Shown one piece after another: positions 1 through 6,151 of a stretch of 7,689 bases of DNA. The position numbers and the translations under genes were made by a program. Within the stretch, counting starts at the first letter, position 1. Each line of letters begins with the position of its first letter. Source of the DNA: UBA4660 sp002405435. Its GTDB lineage: Bacteria > Bacteroidota > Bacteroidia > Flavobacteriales_D > Sanyastnellaceae. The notes beneath the pieces are model-generated. The model did no database searches, was not told the DNA's origin, and saw only the letters and a program-made list of their open reading frames with translations. The stretch covers positions 1-7,689 of the forward strand of contig DAIOCL010000122.1 of NCBI GenBank assembly GCA_036747335.1, given 5' to 3'.

Positions 1-1314
1 ATGGCCTGCAATGAGGATGCGCTGACCGTAGTAAACTGCACGGATAAGTCCGACTGTTATGCGATATCCAACAATGAATATCCACAGAACGGCTATACCC
101 ACCAGGGCTGGTTTACCAAAGACAAACGATTTTTCCTTGTGAATGATGAGTTGGATGAGATGGACTTTGATGTGAACACACGCACCCACCTGTTCGATGT
201 GCAGGACCTCGACAACGTTCAGTACCTCGGGTTTTACCAGGGAGCACCTGCCTCGATAGACCACAACCTCTACATCCAGGATCAGTTTGTTTACGAAAGC
301 AACTATACCAGTGGTGTGCGCATTCTTGACGCCATCAGGGCCGAAGACGGCGTGTTGTCGGAGATTGCCTATTTCGACCTCTTTCCCACCAGCGACAACC
401 CCGTATTTCAGGGCACCTGGAGCTGTTATCCCTTCCTGCCGAGCGGTGTGCTGCTGGCCACCAGTATGTACAATGGATTTTTTATTCTCCGTCCACGGTT
501 GCTGGAGACTTCTCAGCAATCATGGCAACTATGCGGTGATGACGCGCTGAGTTTCGAACTCAATGTTCGCACCGAACTCGACTTCCCGCTTACCAGTGGG
601 CTAAATGGCCTTCCGGAAACGGTGACGGTATCTTCAGCCACTATAACAGCTTCAGGCACCTATGTGGTAACAATCAGTAACCTGCTTACCCTTACGCCGG
701 GTCTATATAACTTCAACCTTGTGCTTATCAACGCTGACGGGAACACCTACGAGCTTCCCCTTGTTCTTGAAATCTCTGAAGGAGCCGCAGAAATACCTGT
801 CACGCTGGCACCTGCAGAAAACTTCTCATTCAGCAGCCTCGACAATATTGTGTTTGAATGGAATGCCCAGGCGAATGCCTCCAACTACGACTTTCAGCTG
901 GCTACCGATGCGGCTTTTACTTCCATCATCGATGCGCAGGAAGTGGCAGGCACCACCTACGACCCCTTGTTTGATTTACCCGCCGGAAATTACTTCTGGA
1001 GGGTGATGGCGCTGAATGAATGCGGATCGAGTCCGTATTCGGAAACGGCCACGTTCTCCGTACTTCCGGTTGGGGTGAAAACCCTTGCGGAAGGCAGTTT
1101 CCTGCTGTTTCCTAACCCTGCCTCAGACCATGTTTTTATTGCAACCCCCGGTGTCTCCGGTGATGTCCTGCTCTTCACAGACGCCGCGGGTAGAATCGTG
1201 AAACGTGTGCCCGTAAATGGCGCCGGAATACAGGTTGATGTCAGCGACCTTGCCGCCGGCATTTACCTGGTCAGGTGCAGCGGAGCGCAGGCCGCGCTGA
1301 AAGTGAAGCGCTGA
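1..1314 (+). CDS. Choice-of-anchor B family secreted protein with T9SS type A sorting domain (5' partial)
   Basis: Secreted or surface protein of unknown biochemical role; 437 residues are visible. Residues 1-168 match the C-terminal part of the choice-of-anchor B domain as I know it: GYTHQGWFTKD (31-41), FLVNDELDE (45-53), TRTHLFDVQDL (60-70), SIDHNLYI (85-92), SNYTSGVRILD (100-110), and a final FILRPR. Residues about 175-260 form a further beta-rich domain, 265-355 a fibronectin-III-like domain (FEWN, then GNYFWRVMALNECGSSPYS). Residues about 366-437 are a T9SS sorting tail beginning FLLFPNPASDHVFI and ending in the basic ALKVKR. The family normally has a signal peptide and more N-terminal sequence, which is absent here, so the ATG at base 1 is probably an internal Met and the gene starts upstream. 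The protein should cross the outer membrane by T9SS, lose its tail and be anchored or released. It converges on the amylase gene with 27 bases between stops. Confidence 0.9.
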   Translation: MACNEDALTVVNCTDKSDCYAISNNEYPQNGYTHQGWFTKDKRFFLVNDELDEMDFDVNTRTHLFDVQDLDNVQYLGFYQGAPASIDHNLYIQDQFVYESNYTSGVRILDAIRAEDGVLSEIAYFDLFPTSDNPVFQGTWSCYPFLPSGVLLATSMYNGFFILRPRLLETSQQSWQLCGDDALSFELNVRTELDFPLTSGLNGLPETVTVSSATITASGTYVVTISNLLTLTPGLYNFNLVLINADGNTYELPLVLEISEGAAEIPVTLAPAENFSFSSLDNIVFEWNAQANASNYDFQLATDAAFTSIIDAQEVAGTTYDPLFDLPAGNYFWRVMALNECGSSPYSETATFSVLPVGVKTLAEGSFLLFPNPASDHVFIATPGVSGDVLLFTDAAGRIVKRVPVNGAGIQVDVSDLAAGIYLVRCSGAQAALKVKR

Positions 1315-1341
1315 TCGCCGCCTGTGCAGGCATTACCCGGG

Positions 1342-2757
1342 TTATTTCTTCACAAATACCTGGTATCCGTGGGGAGCGAGTTTCGCATCACCCCGCGTAA
1401 AAACCTTGAGCGTCTGGTTGTTGAAGATGCTGCTGAATTCGCCCTCCATCTCGCCGATGAGGTCGATACGCTGTGACTTGTTGCTGAAGTTGAGCATGAC
1501 CAGCACCACATTGTCTCCGCGTGTGCGTGTGTAACAATAAATTTCATCGTCATTGGAGGTTTTCACCCGGCTGTATTCACCTCCGTACTCTCCGTTCCAC
1601 AAGGCGGGATTCGCAAGGTGCGCATTGAACAACTTTGCGATAACATCCTGACGGTTGTAACCATTCCAGTGGGCGGTATCCTTATCGAAGAAGCGCAACC
1701 GGTGGGGTTTACCATCGGGATAGGCTTCGCCGCCTTCCTGACCCGTATAGGCGAGGGGCATACCGGCAATGGTGAAAGACATTACGTCCATCACGGGTGC
1801 CAGCGGGCCAAATCTCTCGGCACAGGTACCCTTCCAGGAATTTTCGTCGTGGTTGGTGGTGAAGTACATGCGGTATGCACTCACGGGAAACAACGTGTCC
1901 TGGGCAGCCATGTACGTATCGATTTCGGAAAAATGCTTTTTTCCTGCCCCTATGTCGTTACACAACCCCATGTAGTGCCACGTATAACTCATATCGAACG
2001 CTTTCAGGTGATGAGCGGGCAACTCTGCTTCGGCGAGCATAAATACCGGTTTGATAGAATCCAACGCGGCGCGGGCTTCCTCCCAATAATCCTGTGGCAC
2101 TTTCTCCGCCACATCGCAACGGTAACCATCCACATCAAATTCCTTCACCCAGTATTTAAGCGCGTCGGTCATCGCCGCCCTCAGCCCGTTGTCGCGGCGC
2201 GTCCAGTCGAGCTGTGCTACATCCCACCAATCGGTGTTCAGGGGTGGCTGAATTTTTCCGGCCGAATCAGGCAGGTAATATTCAGGGTGGGTGATTGTCC
2301 ATCCATTGTCAAACGCACTGTGGTTGGCCACCCAGTCGAGAATGACCTTCATACCCGCGGCATGGGCGGTTTGCACAAGCCTCCTGAAGTCGTCTTCGGT
2401 ACCATACTCCGGATTGATGGCCTTGTAGTCGCGTACGCTATAATAACTGCCCAGGCTTCCCTTGCGGTTTACTTTGCCGATAGGATGAATGGGCATCAGC
2501 CAGAGAATCCTCACCCCCATATCCCTCAGCCTGGGAATATCCTTCTCGAAGGCGGCAAAGGTGCCTTCCGGGGTGTGCTGCCGTACATTCACTTCATAGA
2601 TGGTGGCATTGCGCGACCAGTCAGGGTGCGAAAGCACCTGGGTTTCTGTATGACTCACAATGTGGGCTTTTGCGCTGTCACCCTCGTGGTTTGAGCCACA
2701 GCCCGCGAATAAACATGCCACAGCCGCCAGGCCGGAAAAGGATTTGTTTACGAACAT
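1342..2757 (-). CDS. GH13 alpha-amylase-family glycoside hydrolase, lipoprotein
   Basis: Predicted retaining alpha-glucan hydrolase (471 residues) acting on alpha-1,4-glucans or maltodextrins from the cell envelope. The start at 2757 is chosen because it gives a compact lipoprotein signal, MFVNKSFSGLAAVACLFAGC, with lipobox LFAGC and lipidated Cys20; the longer ATG at 2811 would put 18 residues before it and overlap the transporter gene. The GH13 regions are complete: DWVANH (141-146), GYRCDVAEKVP with nucleophile Asp215, LAEAELP with likely acid/base Glu243, and TTNHDENSW with Asp304. The beta-2 region ILWLMPIHPIG and the SLGSYYSVRDY block are also typical. Glu243 sits in A-E rather than the usual G-E; Glu245 is the alternative. 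A C-terminal beta domain ends the protein. Known family, exact specificity not readable. Acidic residues lie just after Cys20 (GSNHEGD), so surface exposure is possible but uncertain. It lies 37 bases downstream of the transporter on the same strand. Confidence 0.93.
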   Translation of the reverse strand: MFVNKSFSGLAAVACLFAGCGSNHEGDSAKAHIVSHTETQVLSHPDWSRNATIYEVNVRQHTPEGTFAAFEKDIPRLRDMGVRILWLMPIHPIGKVNRKGSLGSYYSVRDYKAINPEYGTEDDFRRLVQTAHAAGMKVILDWVANHSAFDNGWTITHPEYYLPDSAGKIQPPLNTDWWDVAQLDWTRRDNGLRAAMTDALKYWVKEFDVDGYRCDVAEKVPQDYWEEARAALDSIKPVFMLAEAELPAHHLKAFDMSYTWHYMGLCNDIGAGKKHFSEIDTYMAAQDTLFPVSAYRMYFTTNHDENSWKGTCAERFGPLAPVMDVMSFTIAGMPLAYTGQEGGEAYPDGKPHRLRFFDKDTAHWNGYNRQDVIAKLFNAHLANPALWNGEYGGEYSRVKTSNDDEIYCYTRTRGDNVVLVMLNFSNKSQRIDLIGEMEGEFSSIFNNQTLKVFTRGDAKLAPHGYQVFVKK

Positions 2758-2778
2758 CGGAAGAGCTTTAGTTAGTGT

Positions 2779-2786
2779 CAAAAGTA
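2779..2786 (-). promoter_or_regulatory. Bacteroidota -7 promoter element for the amylase gene
   Basis: Read on the minus strand this is TACTTTTG, an exact match to the Bacteroidota -7 consensus TAnnTTTG. It lies in the 37-base gap after the transporter stop and would start transcription near 2772, about 15 bases before the ATG at 2757. No TTG is found at the usual -33 distance, so the match is only half a promoter. If real, it excludes translation from the ATG at 2811. Confidence 0.45.
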
Positions 2787-2794
2787 CACATAGT

Positions 2795-4024
2795 TCAGAC
2801 CCGCGACGCACGCTTCGGTTTATGGTGCAGGCTGTACCAGGCTACGATGAGCCCGGTGAGGCAAAACACCCCGGCGAGAAAAAACGGAGCGCCGGGGTAG
2901 TACAGCGGTGCCCTGTCGGAGGTGAATAAAGAGAATGCCCCGGTCATCAGTCCGGGACTCAGTACCAGGGTCAGGCTCATAATGGCCGTCATGGCGCCCT
3001 GAAGTTCACCCTGCTCATTGGCGTTAACGCGGGTGCTCATGATGGCTTGCACGGCAGGACCGGCGATGCCTCCGAGGCAGTAGGGTATGCACGTGAGGAG
3101 CATCATCGCAGTGTTGCCCGCGACTGAAAAGAGAAAAAGAGCCCCCGACCACAACACCATGCCGAGCATGACCGACTTTTCATTGCCGAGCACGGGGTTG
3201 ATGCGCCTAATGAGCACAGCTTGCACAAAGGCAACCAGCAGACCGACGATGGCCAGTGAAACACCTACAAATGAACTGCTCCAACCGAGCCGTTCCATAG
3301 TGAAATAACTCCAGACAGACGGCATACACTGGCCGGCCATGTAGACGAAAAACATGGCCAGTGCCAGTCCGACAATGGTCGGATTTCTTTTCAGGCTGAC
3401 AAAAGCACCGACGGGATTGGCGCGCAGCCAGTCGAATTTTCTGCGGTTGGCGGCTGCCAGTGACTCGGGAACGATAAAGTAGCCATATAAAAAGTTGAAG
3501 AAGGTGAGTGCCGCGGCTGCCACAAACGGAATCCGCAACCCTACTTCACCCAACAAGCCACCCAGCAACGGACCGGCAATGAACCCCATTCCAAACGCAG
3601 CACCGAGCATGCCGTAGTTCTTTGCACGCGTATCCGGGGTGCTGATGTCTGCAATGTAGGCCTGTGCCGTCGTGTAGCTCGAACCCATGACACCGGCCAG
3701 TACGCGCCCAAGGTAGAGCCAGCCAAGGGTCGGAGCCCACGTCATAAACAGGTAGTCAAGCGTTAATCCAAACAGGGCGAGCAGCAACACGGGCCTGCGG
3801 CCAAACCGGTCGCTGATATTGCCGATTACCGGGGCCATAAGAAACTGGGTAAGTGCATACGTAACCAGCAGTGTTCCGCCCGCCACCGACGCCTCGCTCA
3901 GGCTGCACTGCTTCAACTCCATGATCAGCCCGGGCAACACGGGGATGATGAGTCCGACCCCCATCACATCAATCAGCACGGTGAAAAAAATAAAGACGAC
4001 CGCAGCCTGCCTGTTCTTATGCAT
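2795..4024 (-). CDS. TetA-like (TCR/Tet family) major facilitator superfamily efflux transporter
   Basis: Inner-membrane drug:H+ antiporter-type protein of 409 residues, a usual length for 12-helix TetA-like carriers. Visible signatures: first helix LIDVMGVGLIIPVLPG with the membrane Asp19 expected in Tet pumps; motif A in the helix 2-3 loop, GNISDRFGRRPVLL (68-81); helix 4 motif GRVLAGVMGSSYTTAQAYIADIS (106-128); motif C, GFIAGPLLGGLLGEVG (147-162), in helix 5; central loop PESLAAANRRKFDW; and the second-half signature NEQGELQGAMTAIMSL (336-351), which closely resembles TetA. The start at 4024 is preferred over the ATG at 4111 because the extra 29 residues are polar, Arg-containing and not family-like. 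Substrate cannot be read from sequence: many chromosomal members of this family do not give tetracycline resistance. No TetR-type repressor gene is adjacent. The amylase gene follows after 37 bases, perhaps co-transcribed. Confidence 0.9.
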   Translation of the reverse strand: MHKNRQAAVVFIFFTVLIDVMGVGLIIPVLPGLIMELKQCSLSEASVAGGTLLVTYALTQFLMAPVIGNISDRFGRRPVLLLALFGLTLDYLFMTWAPTLGWLYLGRVLAGVMGSSYTTAQAYIADISTPDTRAKNYGMLGAAFGMGFIAGPLLGGLLGEVGLRIPFVAAAALTFFNFLYGYFIVPESLAAANRRKFDWLRANPVGAFVSLKRNPTIVGLALAMFFVYMAGQCMPSVWSYFTMERLGWSSSFVGVSLAIVGLLVAFVQAVLIRRINPVLGNEKSVMLGMVLWSGALFLFSVAGNTAMMLLTCIPYCLGGIAGPAVQAIMSTRVNANEQGELQGAMTAIMSLTLVLSPGLMTGAFSLFTSDRAPLYYPGAPFFLAGVFCLTGLIVAWYSLHHKPKRASRV

Positions 4025-4029
4025 CGGGG

Positions 4030-4062
4030 TAAAAGTAAGCAGGGACTCGCCGGGTCTGGCAA
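4030..4062 (-). promoter_or_regulatory. Possible promoter of the transporter gene
   Basis: On the minus strand TTG (4062-4060) is followed after 22 bases by TACTTTTA (4037-4030), one base off the Bacteroidota consensus TAnnTTTG. Transcription would begin at or very near the ATG at 4024, giving an almost leaderless message. This is odd but compatible with the chosen start. A chance match is quite possible. Confidence 0.3.
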
Positions 4063-4169
4063 CGACCGGACCGGTTGCACAGCGGTAAGCGCTAAGGGAA
4101 TTACCATACATTGGGTTGCGCTGAGGTCCTTCGCAGCCTTGGGTTAGGGGATTTCGTTTTCAGATTGTA

Positions 4170-4187
4170 GGTAACAATTTGGTAACA
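4170..4187 (+). repeat. Phased direct repeat GGTAACA, candidate regulator-binding site
   Basis: GGTAACA occurs at 4170-4176 and again at 4181-4187, 11 bases apart, about one helical turn, so both copies face the same side of the DNA. The second copy ends 3 bases before the ATTG that serves as -33 element of the downstream gene, a position typical of an activator site. A short inverted repeat AACG (4202-4205) / CGTT (4211-4214) lies in the promoter spacer. No regulator is identified. Confidence 0.35.
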
Positions 4188-4190
4188 TTC

Positions 4191-4223
4191 ATTGCTTCGT
4201 GAACGAATTCCGTTGCATCTTTG
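4191..4223 (+). promoter_or_regulatory. Bacteroidota-type promoter of the lamin-tail gene
   Basis: ATTG (4191-4194) as -33 element, a 21-base spacer, then CATCTTTG (4216-4223), which matches TAnnTTTG except at the first base. The predicted start is near 4229, leaving a leader of roughly 14 bases before the ATG at 4243. The only Shine-Dalgarno-like sequence is a weak GGGA just before the ATG, as is usual in this phylum. Confidence 0.5.
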
Positions 4224-4242
4224 ACGCTCACTAACCGGGAAA

Positions 4243-5904
4243 ATGATGAAACCAAGACGCCTTGTCTGTTGTGCTTGCCTTGCTGGGTTTTCGGGGCTAT
4301 TTAACCCTGCATGGGGCCAAAACTTCAATCTCAAAATCAACGAAATCATCGCCGACAATGCCGACGGTGAAACAGATGGCTTTGATGTGGGAGAAGATTG
4401 GGTGGAGATTTACAATCCGGCGGGAAACCCGATCACCAACCTCGCGGGATATTACCTGTCAGATGATCCAGACTCTCTCGATAAATGGCTGATTCCGTCG
4501 ACCAATCCGGGCACAACCACTATTCTGCCCAATAACCATCTTGTCTTTTGGCTCGACAAGGATCCTGAACAGGGAGAAGACCACGTGGATTTTTCTTTGT
4601 CTGCCGATGGTGAAACCCTCACCCTGACTGCACCCGACGGGGTAACGATCATCGACCAGATTGAATATCCGTTAATGGCGCCCGACGTTTCTTATGGCAG
4701 GGTCACAGATGGCAATGCGGCCTGGCAGTACTTCAACAATGTGACTTTTGAAGACCCTAATGCGGAAGCCACTATGGCCACCGAAATCCTTTTTATCAAT
4801 GAGGTTCAGGTGAATAATGTAACAACTTTCGACGACCCTTTCGGCGATTTCGATCCCTGGCTGGAGATCTATAACCCCAACCCATTTCACGTCAACCTTG
4901 CGGGGTATTACCTCAGTGCTACGGCGGATCCATTGTTTTACCAGATTCCCAACTCCAATCCCTATAAAACCGTCATTCCGCCCGGAGGATTTTTGCTGGT
5001 GTGGTGTGACGCTGAAACCAGTGAAGACAGCAACCATTTGCCTTTTGGACTGGCCCAAACCGGTACGCTCACCCTTACCTCTCCTGACGGCCTTACCGCG
5101 GTAGACACATATGCCTACAGCGCAACGGGTGACGACCAGTCATGGGGCCGTTCTACCGACGGCAGTCCCGGCAGCATCCTTTTCACCTATCCCACGCCGC
5201 GTGTGTCCAACCAGACCACCCTGGTATCCTTTCCCCTGTTGTATATTAATGAAATCATGACCTCCAACCAGAATGACACCCTTGACAACTATGGAGAGCT
5301 GGAGGATTGGATAGAGATTTACAATCCGAATGATTTTGATGTAGATCTGGCGGGTTACTACATGACTGACAATCCTGACAACCCGGTCAAGTGGATGGTT
5401 CCGCTGGGAAAACCCGACAGCACAACCGTGCCCGCTAACGGCTGGCTGTTGTTTTGGGCCGATGAGGATGCCATTCAGGGCGTGCGCCACGCCAGTTTCC
5501 GGTTAAACAACGTCGCTGAACAGGTTGCCTTTTATAGCCCTGACGGATTCTCTCTGATTGAGGAACTTTCCTGGCAGGGAATGCAGACGGATACCAGCCT
5601 TGGCCGCATTACGGACGGAAGTGAATTCTGGTGGAACTTCACAGGCACGACCCCCGAATACAGCAATAACCAGGGGGTGCTGCCGGTGGCAGAATCCGCT
5701 TCGACCCCGTTGATATTCTATCCGAATCCTGCCACCCACACCCTCTGGTGGCCGGAACCGGTGGGCGGAACCATCTACGACCTCGCCGGACAGCAGGCAT
5801 TGCGCGTTGCACCCTCCAGCCAGTGGAATATCGAGCTGCTTACTCCGGGCGTTTATATCATCCGAAGGGACGACGGAAGCAGTGCCCGTCTGCTGAAGCT
5901 TTAG
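4243..5904 (+). CDS. Secreted triple lamin-tail-domain protein with T9SS type A sorting domain
   Basis: A 553-residue exported protein built almost wholly from three lamin-tail (LTD, Ig-like beta sandwich) domains. A signal peptide occupies residues 1-25 (MMKPRR, hydrophobic core, AWG before Gln26). The LTDs lie at about 31-168, 183-315 and 333-470, each opening with INEI or INEV, then a (D/P)W-(V/L/I)-EIYNP block (52-59, 205-212, 355-362), a LAGYY-(L/M)-(S/T) block, a SPDG or APDG turn, and a GR-(V/S/I)-TDG motif (151-157, 301-307, 453-459). The tail from about residue 488 starts LIFYPNPATHTLWW and ends ARLLKL, a T9SS sorting signal. No catalytic domain is present, unlike nucleases and phosphoesterases that carry one LTD, so a structural, adhesive or scaffold role is inferred only. 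Of the adjacent ATGs at 4243 and 4246 either could start. It diverges from the transporter and converges on the next gene across a shared terminator. Confidence 0.92.
   Translation: MMKPRRLVCCACLAGFSGLFNPAWGQNFNLKINEIIADNADGETDGFDVGEDWVEIYNPAGNPITNLAGYYLSDDPDSLDKWLIPSTNPGTTTILPNNHLVFWLDKDPEQGEDHVDFSLSADGETLTLTAPDGVTIIDQIEYPLMAPDVSYGRVTDGNAAWQYFNNVTFEDPNAEATMATEILFINEVQVNNVTTFDDPFGDFDPWLEIYNPNPFHVNLAGYYLSATADPLFYQIPNSNPYKTVIPPGGFLLVWCDAETSEDSNHLPFGLAQTGTLTLTSPDGLTAVDTYAYSATGDDQSWGRSTDGSPGSILFTYPTPRVSNQTTLVSFPLLYINEIMTSNQNDTLDNYGELEDWIEIYNPNDFDVDLAGYYMTDNPDNPVKWMVPLGKPDSTTVPANGWLLFWADEDAIQGVRHASFRLNNVAEQVAFYSPDGFSLIEELSWQGMQTDTSLGRITDGSEFWWNFTGTTPEYSNNQGVLPVAESASTPLIFYPNPATHTLWWPEPVGGTIYDLAGQQALRVAPSSQWNIELLTPGVYIIRRDDGSSARLLKL
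4333..5652 (+). repeat. Three tandem lamin-tail domain units
   Basis: Three homologous coding units of about 150 residues, with INE(I/V) starts at residues 32, 185 and 335 of the protein (spacings 153 and 150). Motif order is the same in each. Units 1 and 3 share the DPDxxxKW or NPDNPVKW stretch after LAGYY; unit 2 has SATADPLFYQ instead and holds the only Cys of the mature domains. DNA copies are well diverged, so the duplication is old. Confidence 0.85.
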
Positions 5905-6088
5905 ACTTACCTCCTACCCCTTCGCCACAGACATTCCGGTTCGCGCCTGCTTCGACTGGTCGTCGGGCAGCCCGGATAGTTTTGGTGAGGGTTGGCCGGA
6001 TAGGTCCAGTAATAGCCATACCCAGCTCATCGAGCATGCGCCCACTGCAATCCAATTTTATACAAGGCCATTAAAACACCGGCCACCA

Positions 6089-6118
6089 AAAAGGCCCCCA
6101 TCGTTATGGGGGCCTTTT
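6089..6118. terminator. Bidirectional Rho-independent terminator
   Basis: A perfect 13-base-pair stem, AAAAGGCCCCCAT (6089-6101) and ATGGGGGCCTTTT (6106-6118), closes a CGTT loop. The GC-rich core with A-run on one side and T-run on the other gives a U-tract on both strands, so it can stop transcription from the lamin-tail gene (stop 185 bases to the left) and from the convergent gene (stop 33 bases to the right). Bases 5905-6088 before it hold no supportable gene. Confidence 0.92.
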
Positions 6119-6151
6119 CTCAGTCAATGGTTAGACCAGCTATTGTAAAAA

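Noticed and set aside
1320..1331. GCCTGTGCAGGC hairpin between the first two convergent genes
   Set aside because: The stem is only 4-5 bp and has no U-tract on either strand, so it is not a credible terminator.
1618..2694. 358-codon open frame on the + strand inside the amylase gene
   Set aside because: It lies wholly antisense to a gene with complete GH13 motifs, has no recognisable domain, and is explained by codon bias of the opposite strand.
4114..4138. Hairpin GGTTGCG / CGCAGCC and repeated TTGGGTT in the divergent intergenic region
   Set aside because: A 7-bp stem with one G-T pair and an 11-base loop, no U-tract, between divergent genes where no terminator is expected; not enough to call an attenuator or riboswitch.
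5972..6003. CCGGATAG repeated at 5972-5979 and 5996-6003
   Set aside because: Two 8-base copies 24 bases apart in a noncoding stretch, with no further copies or associated element; probably chance.
5748..6074. 108-codon + strand frame overlapping the lamin-tail gene end, and a 65-codon minus frame at 5858-6055
   Set aside because: Both overlap the T9SS tail coding sequence, show no family resemblance, and have low-complexity Arg/Pro/Ser-rich translations typical of shadow frames.
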